Below are positions 1 to 8,306 of a stretch of DNA of 64,000 bases, in pieces. The stretch comes from an uncultured Eubacterium sp. (GTDB taxonomy: Bacteria; Bacillota; Clostridia; Peptostreptococcales; Anaerovoracaceae), in assembly GCA_900543485.1 (NCBI GenBank), contig UQRM01000004.1, positions 46,426 through 110,425 of the forward strand, given 5' to 3'. Numbering within the stretch: the stretch's first letter is position 1; every line of letters begins with the position of its first letter. Under the pieces are notes generated by a model. It was not told the origin of the DNA. It saw nothing but the letters and a program-made list of their open reading frames with translations, and ran no database searches. Made by a program: the position numbers and the translations under genes.

Positions 1-2628
1 TGCAAAGGTGAGGATGCTGAAGGCGTCATCGGCGGTATAGACCTGCTGAGGAAGGTCGTAAGGAACGAAGAGATAGAGCTTGGCGAGAAGGTGGCCATCG
101 TCGGCGGCGGAAACACCGCCATGGATGCCTGCAGGACGGCTGTAAGGCTGGGAGCCAAGGAAGTATACAACATCTACAGAAGGACCAAGGACGAGATGCC
201 TGCCGACATGGTGGAGATCGAAGAGGCCGAGGAAGAAGGCGTTATCTTCAAGAACCTGAGGAACCCTCTGGAAGTCATCAAGGACGAGAACGGCCACGTC
301 AAGGAAGTCGTACTCCAGGTGATGGAGCTGGGCGAGCCTGATGAGTCGGGAAGAAGGAGACCTGTTCCGGTGGAAGGAAAGACCGAGACTGTCGCCATCG
401 ACACCATGATACTGGCCATCGGTCAGGCTGTAGACGCTGAGATCTTCGACTGTGACAAGACCAGAAAGAACGCCATCGCCTACGACAAGGATACATTCAT
501 GACCAGCATCCCTGGCGTATTTGCCGGCGGAGACTGCGGTAACGACAAGATCTCTATCGCTGTTGAAGCCATCGCCGACGCCAAGAAGGCTTCCGAGATA
601 ATAGACGCTTATCTCTACGGAGAAAAGGTGAAGTATGAAAAGCCTTACTTCGTCCAGAGAGACGATATAACGGAGAAGACATTCGAAGACAGAGAGAGGA
701 TGTGCAGACCTGAGATGCCTCAGCTGAGTCCTGAGGAGAGAAGGGACAACTTCAGCGAGGTGATTCCTGACGGATACACTGCCGAGCAGGCCGAAGCGGA
801 GGCCTCCAGATGTCTCGAGTGCGGATGCCACGATTACTTCGAGTGCAAGCTGATAGATCTGGCTCATCAGTACGACGTACATCCTGAGAGGTTCGACGGC
901 GACAAGCATACTACAGAATACGAGGACGATCATCCGTTCATCGTGAGAGACCCTAACAAGTGTATACTCTGCGGCCTCTGCGTGAGAGTGTGCGACGAGG
1001 TGATGGGCGTTGGAGCTCTTGGTCTCGTAAACAGAGGATTCGATACTGTCGTAATGCCTAACATGGAGAAGCCGCTGATCGAATCGGGATGCATTTCCTG
1101 TGGTCAGTGTGTCAGCGTATGCCCTACGGGAGCTCTCCAGGAGAGGACTACCATGATAAAGGAGACTCCTGTGGATACTGTAGAGACAGACACAACATGT
1201 TCCTTCTGTTCGGTAGGATGCAGCCTGAAGCTGGAAAGCTGCGGCGATATGCTGATAAAGGCCAATCCTGATAAGGAAGGGACTGTCAACGCCGGACTGG
1301 CTTGCGGCAAAGGCAAGTGGGGATTCGACTGCGCTATGCTGGAAGACAAGCTGGAAGAGCCTCTCATCAAAGATGTGGAGGGTTTCAGAGAAGCGGATTA
1401 TCACGAGGCTCTGGTGATGATAGCCAAGAAGTGTCAGTCAGTCGGAGCCAGATATGGTAAGGACGCTATCGGTGTTTCTGTTTCTGACCGATACACCAAT
1501 GAAGAAGCATATGCCATAAAGAAGATGGCTGAAGCCATGGGCGCCAGGATATTCTGCATGAACAACAGGAAGAGCGGTATAGCTCAGGTCATCGGACACG
1601 ACGCTTCGCCTAATACGATAGACGAGCTGCTTTCGACGGAGCTGATACTGGCTGTAGGCTTCAACGCCACAAACAATCCTGTTATACAGCTGAAGATGAA
1701 GCAGGCGGCAGAAAGGGGAGCACAGGTAGTTCTCGTGAACCCTGAAGGCTTCGAACAGATGAATATGCCTTACCTGGCTAAGGAAATCTACACGCCGAAC
1801 GATCTGGGATTCGTGAAAGCCATCGCAAAGGCCATCGTCGACAGCGGCAAGGGCAAGGATATCGCCGGATACGATGAGTTCGCAGCCAGCCTCAAGGATG
1901 TGACTGTAAGCGAGGAAGCCAAGGAGATAGCCGACATGTACATGGGCGCCAGGAAGGCTATGATCGTGTTCACACAGAACGTGATAACTACTGACGCAGC
2001 TGCTTTGCTGGCTGATATCGCTATGATCAGCGGCCATATCGGAAGCCCTAGAGACGGTATCCTTCAGGTGAAGGCAAAGAACAACTCTCAGGGTCTCATC
2101 GATATGGGTATCACGGATGGAGCCGAGGCGCTGGAAGGCGTGAAGGCACTGGTGGTATTCGGCGAGGAAGCTGACATCGATACAGATGCCCTCGAATTCC
2201 TGGCAGTATGTGACACTCACATGACTGCTCTGGCTGCAAAGGCCGACGTGGTGATACCGGGAACTGGTTTCGCGTCCACGGATGGTACCTTTACAAACAC
2301 TGAGAGAAGGATGCAGCTGGTACTGGCCGCTATAGATGAAGGAGTTGCCCTCAGCAACTGGGAAGTTGCAGCGGAGATCGCTCACGTATTCGAGGTGGAT
2401 CACGACTGGGAGGACACTGAGGATATTTCTGAGGAAATGAACGATACTGTGCCTGCTTATAGATATGCTCAATTGGATGAAGTATATGGAGGTGTTCTCA
2501 CACCTGCGGAAGACGCCGGGCTGGTAGCCGTAGGAGATGGCAAGTTCGCTGATCCTGTGGCATGCACTGACAGCCTGATGAACGTCATCGTGGAGAGACT
2601 GCCGAAAGCGGCAAATCCGACTGCGTAG
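1..2628 (+). CDS. FAD/NAD(P) oxidoreductase fused to ferredoxin-type and molybdopterin-type domains, 5' partial
   Basis: The reading frame is open from base 1, so the N-terminus lies outside the window; 875 codons remain. An NAD(P)-binding loop (VAIVGGGNTAMD, near residue 30) and a second flavin/nucleotide segment (PGVFAGGDCGN) match the GltD/NfnB-like flavoprotein fold. Then come two [4Fe-4S] motifs (CILCGLCVRVC near 320 and CISCGQCVSVC near 365), a molybdopterin-oxidoreductase Fe4S4 motif (CSFCSVGC ... CGKGKWG) and a C-terminal part resembling NuoG/FdhA (ADVVIPGTGFASTDGTFTNTERR). I do not see the catalytic Cys/Sec-His motif of formate dehydrogenases where it would be expected (after IFCMNNRK), and the final molybdopterin-dinucleotide binding domain seems absent. 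The protein probably moves electrons between NAD(P)H, ferredoxin and a partner; formate dehydrogenase activity is not supported by what is visible. Confidence 0.8.
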   Translation, partial: CKGEDAEGVIGGIDLLRKVVRNEEIELGEKVAIVGGGNTAMDACRTAVRLGAKEVYNIYRRTKDEMPADMVEIEEAEEEGVIFKNLRNPLEVIKDENGHVKEVVLQVMELGEPDESGRRRPVPVEGKTETVAIDTMILAIGQAVDAEIFDCDKTRKNAIAYDKDTFMTSIPGVFAGGDCGNDKISIAVEAIADAKKASEIIDAYLYGEKVKYEKPYFVQRDDITEKTFEDRERMCRPEMPQLSPEERRDNFSEVIPDGYTAEQAEAEASRCLECGCHDYFECKLIDLAHQYDVHPERFDGDKHTTEYEDDHPFIVRDPNKCILCGLCVRVCDEVMGVGALGLVNRGFDTVVMPNMEKPLIESGCISCGQCVSVCPTGALQERTTMIKETPVDTVETDTTCSFCSVGCSLKLESCGDMLIKANPDKEGTVNAGLACGKGKWGFDCAMLEDKLEEPLIKDVEGFREADYHEALVMIAKKCQSVGARYGKDAIGVSVSDRYTNEEAYAIKKMAEAMGARIFCMNNRKSGIAQVIGHDASPNTIDELLSTELILAVGFNATNNPVIQLKMKQAAERGAQVVLVNPEGFEQMNMPYLAKEIYTPNDLGFVKAIAKAIVDSGKGKDIAGYDEFAASLKDVTVSEEAKEIADMYMGARKAMIVFTQNVITTDAAALLADIAMISGHIGSPRDGILQVKAKNNSQGLIDMGITDGAEALEGVKALVVFGEEADIDTDALEFLAVCDTHMTALAAKADVVIPGTGFASTDGTFTNTERRMQLVLAAIDEGVALSNWEVAAEIAHVFEVDHDWEDTEDISEEMNDTVPAYRYAQLDEVYGGVLTPAEDAGLVAVGDGKFADPVACTDSLMNVIVERLPKAANPTA

Positions 2629-2666
2629 GATAATATCCGCTGGTGGTAAAAGAGAATAATAACAGT

Positions 2667-2726
2667 CAAGGGGCTGTTCCTCGGTCGACCTGACGGTCGG
2701 CTGAGGGGCAGCCCCTTGTTTCTTTA
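2667..2726 (+). terminator. Rho-independent terminator after the oxidoreductase
   Basis: Perfect 10-base arms (CAAGGGGCTG at 2667-2676 and CAGCCCCTTG at 2709-2718) enclose a loop that itself contains a small inverted repeat, followed by TTTCTTT. Confidence 0.8.
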
Positions 2727-2780
2727 GGCTCAATTGCCAGCACGTCTTTATAAAAAAGTGGTGGTGGTAGCGAGTGGTGG

Positions 2781-3112
2781 TTGCCGGATTTCGTCATTTC
2801 TCTGAAAATTCGGCAGCTCTGCCATGACATCTTGCCGGATTTTGGGATGCGGCGTAAAATCCGGCACGCCTGACACGATTTCTTGCCGCATTTTTCATTT
2901 TAGAATTAAATCCGGCACATCTACTGCCGGATTTTTTGCGTGGAGAGATTATCCGGCAATCGCTTTACCGGTATATTCCATGTACGAAGTGCTCATTTGC
3001 TGTGAATGCGATTTTTCCGTTTTTGGTTGCCGGATTTTTTCTTTTTATCGGAAATTCGGCACAAGGCCGTGTCAGCGCTGCCGAATTCTGTTCGTTGTCT
3101 CGGAATTCGGCA
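2781..3112. repeat. Multi-hairpin dyad element, copy 1
   Basis: Six quasi-palindromic units, each exactly 34 nt from TGCCG to CGGCA, start at 2782, 2833, 2884, 2925, 3028 and 3079 (steps 51, 51, 41, 103, 51). The unit at 2833 has a perfect 11-bp stem and the one at 3079 a perfect 10-bp stem. The linker between units two and three carries TGACAC (2871-2876); that between units five and six carries GTGTCA (3069-3074). Units and linkers mirror each other about 2972.5. The same architecture recurs at 27,693-28,023. It lies between the 3' ends of two convergent genes, and the short frames across it look non-coding. Confidence 0.85.
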
Positions 3113-3171
3113 GCGTCGTGTGCAAAGGACTGGAGAACCTTCGGTGAAGGTCGAGGCTCTGTAGATATCGG

Positions 3172-4023
3172 TTATGGATCCATCCTCTCTATGGGAAGGC
3201 CCAGTTTCACAGCATATCCATCGAGGCTGGAGCGTGATACGCTGTCCAGAAGTACGTCCTCGAAGAAATGATCGCCGGGCATCAGGTGGTTTTCGCGGGC
3301 GAATTCCATCAGACTAGTGAACATGGAAAGGATCGGGAGGAAGCCTTCGGTGCTGTAGATGACGGCGTAGGCCCTGGGCGGGATGACAGTTATATTGGCG
3401 TCAGAGTAGGCCACATCGTCGGGATCCAGTTTTGTGTACAGGTGGGAGTAATAGTAATCCTTGTCGTCATAGCCTCCGTCTACGTCGATAAGGCCGCCTG
3501 TCACATATGGGCTGTATATCTGGTTCTGGTGACAATGGGCTATATGGGCGGCAAAAGCCGCGTATTCATCGACGCCTTCGGTACCGCCGCTGTATTTGGT
3601 AAATATATAGTACTCTTCAGGACGTTGTTCCAGCTTTATTTCCCCATGCCGGGCGGATATGCCTTCTTCTGTTATGGCTATCTTGCCGTTGACGAATGAT
3701 TTGAGCCATTGAAGCTCGGCTATCTTTTCGTCGATCAGTGTGTCATGTTCTTTCAGGAGAGTGAGGAATGAGACGGGAGAGCGGTTTTCCAGAAAGTCCT
3801 TGATATAGGAAAGGGGGATATCCAGTTCTTTCAGCATGGAGATGGTGTTGTAGGTATCGAATTGGAATATGGAATAATAACGGTATCCGTTGTCGCCGAT
3901 CAGTTCGGGCTTCAGTATACCGATCTGATCGTAGTGAAAGAGAGTCTGCTTTTTTACTCCGCAGAGTCTGGCGAATTCGCCGGTGGTGAAGTACCCTTTA
4001 GGCTTTTTTCTGATTTTTCTCAT
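3172..4023 (-). CDS. MerR-family transcriptional regulator
   Basis: 283 aa. The N-terminal 70 residues are a MerR winged helix ([25 protein letters not shown], about residues 10-35, then GYRYYS). A helical linker with [15 protein letters not shown] follows, and the C-terminal part (about 120-283) resembles GyrI-like/BmrR-type effector domains that bind lipophilic or cationic compounds. An in-frame start further upstream exists, but the ATG at 4023 has the ribosome site GAGGTAAT in front of it and begins just before the conserved domain, so I chose it. The gene is divergent from a MATE exporter whose promoter has the long spacer typical of MerR activation. Likely role: drug- or metabolite-responsive activator of that exporter. 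Confidence 0.87.
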   Translation of the reverse strand: MRKIRKKPKGYFTTGEFARLCGVKKQTLFHYDQIGILKPELIGDNGYRYYSIFQFDTYNTISMLKELDIPLSYIKDFLENRSPVSFLTLLKEHDTLIDEKIAELQWLKSFVNGKIAITEEGISARHGEIKLEQRPEEYYIFTKYSGGTEGVDEYAAFAAHIAHCHQNQIYSPYVTGGLIDVDGGYDDKDYYYSHLYTKLDPDDVAYSDANITVIPPRAYAVIYSTEGFLPILSMFTSLMEFARENHLMPGDHFFEDVLLDSVSRSSLDGYAVKLGLPIERMDP

Positions 4024-4051
4024 TATATTACCTCGAAGTGGAAAAAGGTTA

Positions 4052-4082
4052 TTGACTATACGGTTACAGTATACTTTATTAT
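4052..4082 (+). promoter_or_regulatory. MerR-type promoter and operator of the MATE gene
   Basis: TTGACT (4052-4057) and TATTAT (4077-4082) are 19 bp apart instead of the usual 17, the hallmark of promoters that MerR proteins activate by DNA distortion. The inverted repeat TATAC (4057-4061)/GTATA (4069-4073) lies in the spacer. It sits 29 bp upstream of the start of the divergent merR gene, so the regulator probably also controls its own expression. Confidence 0.75.
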
Positions 4083-4101
4083 ATAGCCGGAGGTCAATGA
4101 T

Positions 4102-5436
4102 ATGGATGGTATTTTTTCGGGAGAGGTAACAGCCAGGAGATTCATACATTTCGTATGGCCGTCTGTGCTGATGATGGTCATAATAGGACTGTATTACAAT
4201 ATGGATTCGGTATTCGTGGTGAACTTGGTGGGAGAAGAGGCTTTGGCCGGACTTTCCATAGCTTATCCGGTACAGGGCATAATGTGGGGCTTTGCCGTGA
4301 TGCTGGCATCAGGATCCAGCGCTATCGTCGCCATAAAGATGGGCGAGGGAGATCAGCAGGGGGCCAATGAAAAGTACACCCTCATATGTATCGTTTCCAT
4401 CATAACAGGTATTATTTTTTCGATAGTCTGTATCATCTTTATGGATCCGCTGGTGGAATTCCTCGGAGCAACGGAGACGCTGAAGCATTACTGCCATGAT
4501 TTTCTTGGTATCATGGTGTGGAGCTTTCCGGCGGCATTCCTGGGGCAGCTGTTCGAATATTTCATAAGGGTGGACGGCAGGCCTGTATTCACCCTGTGCC
4601 TGTATCTTTCGGGCGGATTTGTCCATCTGGCTCTCGATTACATATTGATGGGGCCTATGGGAATGGGAATAGAAGGCGCGGCATATGCCAACCTGGGAGG
4701 CATAGTTGTCATCATGATAGTAGGCGGAGCATATTTCATATTCGCCGATACGAAGCTGAAATTCGTCAAATTCAAGAATGACTGGAAATATATAGGACAC
4801 TGTTTCCTCAACGGTTCGTCGGAAATGGTCAGCGAAGCGTCGTCGGGGATAACGACTTTTTTCTTCAACATAGTCGTGATAAAGCTTGCCGGTGATATAG
4901 GGGTAGCGGCTATGAGTATCATACTCAATGTCCATTATCTGCTTATATCAGTACACCTGGGATATATAATGGGCGTAGCGCCACTCATAAGCTATTTCTA
5001 TGGAGCTAAGGATTATGACAAGGTGAATATCTTCATAAAGTATTCCAAGCGGTTCATAATCGTCACATGTCTGGTCAGTGCCGTATGCTGTCTGCTGTTC
5101 GGTCAGTATATCGTGATGATATTCGAACGTCCGGGAAGCGAGCTGTTTGAGATAGCTCTGACAGGCGTGAGGTTCCTGTCTGTAGCGCTTCTCTTGTGCG
5201 GTATCAACATATTTGCGTCCGGCTTTTTCACCGCTTACGGGAACGGTCCGGTATCGGCGCTCATCTCCATGTCGAGAGCGCTGATAATGAATATCATAGG
5301 AGTGATGATACTCAGCTGGCTCTTCGGGATGACAGGTGTTTACCTGACTCTGGCTTTTGCGGAGCTGACGACTATGGGATTGTCCTTCTTCATGTTCAAC
5401 AGGTACAAGGACAGGTATCATTACAGTCTAAGGTAA
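4102..5436 (+). CDS. MATE-family multidrug/metabolite exporter
   Basis: 444 aa, the usual size for the family, with about twelve hydrophobic segments in two MatE halves. Family features include the opening [36 protein letters not shown] and the second-half segment that begins with a new N-terminal-like helix after residue 230. MATE proteins are Na+- or H+-coupled antiporters that expel cationic drugs or metabolites across the cytoplasmic membrane; the substrate cannot be read from the sequence. The start follows CGGAGGTC at 4087-4094. Divergent from the MerR regulator, it is probably its target. Confidence 0.9.
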   Translation: MDGIFSGEVTARRFIHFVWPSVLMMVIIGLYYNMDSVFVVNLVGEEALAGLSIAYPVQGIMWGFAVMLASGSSAIVAIKMGEGDQQGANEKYTLICIVSIITGIIFSIVCIIFMDPLVEFLGATETLKHYCHDFLGIMVWSFPAAFLGQLFEYFIRVDGRPVFTLCLYLSGGFVHLALDYILMGPMGMGIEGAAYANLGGIVVIMIVGGAYFIFADTKLKFVKFKNDWKYIGHCFLNGSSEMVSEASSGITTFFFNIVVIKLAGDIGVAAMSIILNVHYLLISVHLGYIMGVAPLISYFYGAKDYDKVNIFIKYSKRFIIVTCLVSAVCCLLFGQYIVMIFERPGSELFEIALTGVRFLSVALLLCGINIFASGFFTAYGNGPVSALISMSRALIMNIIGVMILSWLFGMTGVYLTLAFAELTTMGLSFFMFNRYKDRYHYSLR

Positions 5437-5499
5437 CGCCGCGGACAGGAAAGCGTCCCGCCGGAGAGAGTTGCCAAAGAGAACAATATAGTACGCGGC

Positions 5500-5536
5500 A
5501 TAAAGCCCGGAAGCTGTTGGCTGGTCCGGGCTTTTC
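5500..5536 (+). terminator. Terminator after the MATE gene
   Basis: AAGCCCGGA and TCCGGGCTT arms followed by TTTCT. It overlaps the -35 region of the prmA promoter. Confidence 0.7.
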
Positions 5537-5545
5537 TGATATAAT
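5517..5545 (+). promoter_or_regulatory. Promoter of the prmA operon
   Basis: TTGGCT (5517-5522), 17-bp spacer, TATAAT (5540-5545), about 30 bp upstream of the prmA start. Confidence 0.6.
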
Positions 5546-5575
5546 CATATACAATATGAATCCAGGAGGAGAGAG

Positions 5576-6556
5576 ATGAAATATATAGAATTCAAAGTAC
5601 ACGCCAGCAGGCAGGGCGTGGAGCAGCTGACGGCCATGTTCATGTCCAAAGGGATATATGAGCTTTCCATAAAGGATCCGGCCGACATGGAGGACATCCT
5701 CGACAAGAAGGCATCCTATGAGTGGGACTATGTCGATGACAGTCTCAGGGAGACCGTGGACAAAGAACCTGTCGTATCGGTATATTTTGAGGATACGCCG
5801 GAAAACAGGGAGCGGATACAGGACTTGAAATTATCGGTCATGATGCTGAAAAGCAAGGAGCTGGAGGGCCTGTACGGCTGGGATGTGGACTTTGGCAGAT
5901 TATACGCGGAGACTGTGGATGTAGATGATGTGGACTGGAAGGATAAGTGGAAGGAGAATTTCAAGCCTCTGAAGGTCACGGACAGGTTGGTGATCAAGCC
6001 TACGTGGGAAGAATATACTGCGGCCGGAGATGAGCTCGTGCTGGAGCTGGATCCGGGTATGGCTTTCGGGACGGGGAGCCATGAGACTACATCACTTTGT
6101 CTGAAACTGCTGGAGGAATATCTGGGAGAAGAGCCGGCGGACAAGAAGATCCTGGACGTGGGCTGCGGTTCAGGCATCCTTTCCATAGCGGCAGCGCTGC
6201 TGGGCTGCGGCCCCGTCCTGGGTATCGATATAGACGAGGATGCGGTAAGGGTCGCCAATGAGAACGTTCGACTTAATGGCGTCGATGATGTCGTTGAAAT
6301 AACACATGGAGATTTGCTGCAAGGAGTGGATTTCAAGGCGGATATCGTGGTGGCCAATCTGATGGCAGACCTGGTAGCCATGCTTTCGGAAAGCGTAGCT
6401 GATCACATGGAAAAGGGCGGCGTTTTCATTTCCTCGGGTATCCTGACGGAGAAGAAGGAAATGGTGGAAAATGCTCTTGAGAAAGCCGGCTTTGAGATAA
6501 AGGAAATAAGAGAGGATGGCGAATGGTGCGCAATAGTCGCAGAGGTCGGTAAATGA
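5576..6556 (+). CDS. prmA: Ribosomal protein L11 methyltransferase
   Basis: 326 aa, slightly longer than the usual 290-315. PrmA trimethylates amino groups of ribosomal protein L11 using S-adenosylmethionine. The N-terminal substrate-recognition region is followed by the linker DPGMAFGTGSHETT, a PrmA signature, and the SAM motif DVGCGSGILSIAA at about residue 190; VVANLMADL is the NxxA/DL catalytic-loop motif of this family. ATG preceded by GGAGGAGAG. Its end overlaps rsmE by four bases (ATGA), so the two are translationally coupled, a common arrangement in Firmicutes. Confidence 0.95.
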   Translation: MKYIEFKVHASRQGVEQLTAMFMSKGIYELSIKDPADMEDILDKKASYEWDYVDDSLRETVDKEPVVSVYFEDTPENRERIQDLKLSVMMLKSKELEGLYGWDVDFGRLYAETVDVDDVDWKDKWKENFKPLKVTDRLVIKPTWEEYTAAGDELVLELDPGMAFGTGSHETTSLCLKLLEEYLGEEPADKKILDVGCGSGILSIAAALLGCGPVLGIDIDEDAVRVANENVRLNGVDDVVEITHGDLLQGVDFKADIVVANLMADLVAMLSESVADHMEKGGVFISSGILTEKKEMVENALEKAGFEIKEIREDGEWCAIVAEVGK

Positions 6557-7329
6557 GAAGGTTTTTCGTTTCGCCTGAGGATGTTGGCGAGGAGACGATA
6601 GTCATAGATGACAGAGAAGACATACGCCACATGAAAAAGGTGTTGAGGTTGTCAAAGGGTGATGAGATAGATATTTCCGATTCTACGGAGTGGGAGTACA
6701 GGACGGAGATCATTCTGTTGGATGATGAGAAAGCGGAAGCTCGGATACTGGATAAGCAGCGGTTTACAGCGGAGCCGAAAGTCAGAGTGACATTGTTCCA
6801 GGGGATCCCGAAGCAGGGAAAGATGGAGACTATCGTCCAGAAATCAGTGGAACTGGGTGTTGCTGCCATAGTTCCAGTCTTCATGGCAAGGACTGTAGTG
6901 ACCGATAAAGGGAATTTTGAAAAGAAGATACAGCGGTGGCAGAAGGTGGCTGATGAAGCTGTCAAACAGTGCAGGCGCGGAGTGATACCGCAGGTCTCCC
7001 GGCCGATGAAGCTGCGGGAGATGATCGATAAGCTGGAGGATTTCGATATGGTACTCTTCCCTTATGAGAACGAAAGAGGGATCACCATAAAAGATGTGCT
7101 GCGGGGAGACCGCGCAGAGGAGTGCGGCAATTGTGAAGCTGCGAAGAACAGTGATGCCGCTGAGGATATCGCTGTCATCATCGGGCCGGAAGGCGGGTTC
7201 TCTGATCAGGAAGCGAAGGAGATCGTCGCCGCGGGAGGTATCTCTCTTTCTCTGGGGAAAACGGTCCTCAGGACCGAGACCGCGGGGATGGCCGCTATAG
7301 CTATGATAATGTATGAAAAGGAGCTTTGA
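6553..7329 (+). CDS. rsmE: 16S rRNA (uracil1498-N3)-methyltransferase
   Basis: 258 aa. RsmE methylates U1498 of 16S rRNA near the decoding centre. It has an N-terminal PUA-like domain (MRRFFVSPEDVGEETIVID ... HMKKVLRL) and a C-terminal SPOUT domain whose knot shows IGPEGGFSDQE near residue 210 and LGKTVLRTETAG near 238. A short acidic insertion (EECGNCEAAKNSDAAED) before the knot makes it a little longer than usual. Starts inside the prmA stop (ATGA) and is followed three bases later by the dehydrogenase gene. Confidence 0.95.
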   Translation: MRRFFVSPEDVGEETIVIDDREDIRHMKKVLRLSKGDEIDISDSTEWEYRTEIILLDDEKAEARILDKQRFTAEPKVRVTLFQGIPKQGKMETIVQKSVELGVAAIVPVFMARTVVTDKGNFEKKIQRWQKVADEAVKQCRRGVIPQVSRPMKLREMIDKLEDFDMVLFPYENERGITIKDVLRGDRAEECGNCEAAKNSDAAEDIAVIIGPEGGFSDQEAKEIVAAGGISLSLGKTVLRTETAGMAAIAMIMYEKEL

Positions 7330-7332
7330 GTC

Positions 7333-8244
7333 ATGAAAAGTGTATTTCTCGATTGCGCCATAGTCAATCCCGGAGATATTTCCTGGGAAAAGATACAGGA
7401 GCTGAGCGACTTCACCTGGTATGAGAGGACGGCCAGGGAGCAAGTGACCGGGAGGATCAGGGGAGCCGAGGCTGTTTTCATAGATGCGGTGGCGATGGAT
7501 CGAAAGACGATGGAGGATTGCCCGGAGCTTAAATTTATAGGCATTGCCGCCACAGGGTTCAACCATGTGGATCTGGATGCGGCAAGGGAGCTGGGCATCG
7601 CTGTGGCAAATGTGCCGTCCTATGCGGGAGACGCTGTGGCTCAGCATGCCATAGCGTTGTTGTTGGCGGTGACCAATAAAGTCCAGGTATATAATGACGC
7701 CATAATCGATGGGCAGTGGCAGGGAAGTCAGGATTATACTTTCGTGAAGGCGCCTCTGACTTTGTTGACGGGAAAATCCATTGGCATCATGGGATATGGC
7801 GCTATTGGCAGACGAGTGGGAGAAATAGCGGAAGCGCTGGGAATGACGGTCAACGTCTACAGCCGTGATCCGGAAGCGGCGGTGACTTCTGATGTCCTGT
7901 CCCTCAATTGTCCGTTGACGAGGGAGAACACCGGGATAGTGGACGCCGACTTCATCAGTAGGATGAAGGACGGCGCTGTCCTGATAAATACCGCCAGAGG
8001 AGGGCTGGTGGACGAGAAGGCGCTGGCCGATGCGCTGAGATCCGGAAAGCTGGCCGGAGCAGGTCTGGATGTGATGGCTCAGGAGCCGCCTGAGGAAGAC
8101 AATCCTCTCATTGGCCTGGAAAATTGTTATATCACACCTCATATAGCCTTCATACCTATAGAGGCAAGAAGGACGGTCGTCGACACATGTGCTGACAATC
8201 TCAGGAGCTTCATAAACGGTGGGATGCTCAACAGGCTGGTGTAG
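7333..8244 (+). CDS. D-isomer-specific 2-hydroxyacid dehydrogenase (glycerate dehydrogenase-like)
   Basis: 303 aa. NAD-dependent reduction of a 2-oxoacid to a D-2-hydroxyacid; the subfamily resembles hydroxypyruvate reductase/glycerate dehydrogenase, but the substrate is not certain. The Rossmann motif GYGAIGRRVGE is near residue 154. Catalytic-region motifs are NTARGGLVDEKAL (Arg), QEPPEEDNPL (Glu) and TPHIAF (His). Three bases downstream of rsmE with AAAGGAG overlapping the end of that gene, so it belongs to the prmA-rsmE operon; the functional link to rRNA modification is unclear. Confidence 0.88.
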   Translation: MKSVFLDCAIVNPGDISWEKIQELSDFTWYERTAREQVTGRIRGAEAVFIDAVAMDRKTMEDCPELKFIGIAATGFNHVDLDAARELGIAVANVPSYAGDAVAQHAIALLLAVTNKVQVYNDAIIDGQWQGSQDYTFVKAPLTLLTGKSIGIMGYGAIGRRVGEIAEALGMTVNVYSRDPEAAVTSDVLSLNCPLTRENTGIVDADFISRMKDGAVLINTARGGLVDEKALADALRSGKLAGAGLDVMAQEPPEEDNPLIGLENCYITPHIAFIPIEARRTVVDTCADNLRSFINGGMLNRLV

Positions 8245-8306
8245 CGGTATCGGAGGAAAGCTGTGTTTATGAGCCGCATCAGCGGGAAGCGTCGGGCCGT
8301 GTCCAT

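Noticed and set aside
1438..2733. Long open frame of 431 codons on the minus strand opposite the oxidoreductase.
   Set aside because: Composition is typical of an antisense shadow, no ribosome site, and it overlaps a well-supported gene and its terminator.
2781..3112. CRISPR array suggested by regular spacing of about 51 bases.
   Set aside because: Units are quasi-palindromic and diverged, linkers are only 7-17 nt and share motifs (TGACAC or GTGTCA), and no cas gene is near; spacers should be longer and unrelated.
6844..8142. Long open frame of 432 codons on the minus strand over rsmE and the dehydrogenase.
   Set aside because: Overlaps two confirmed genes, no recognisable domain and improbable residue composition.
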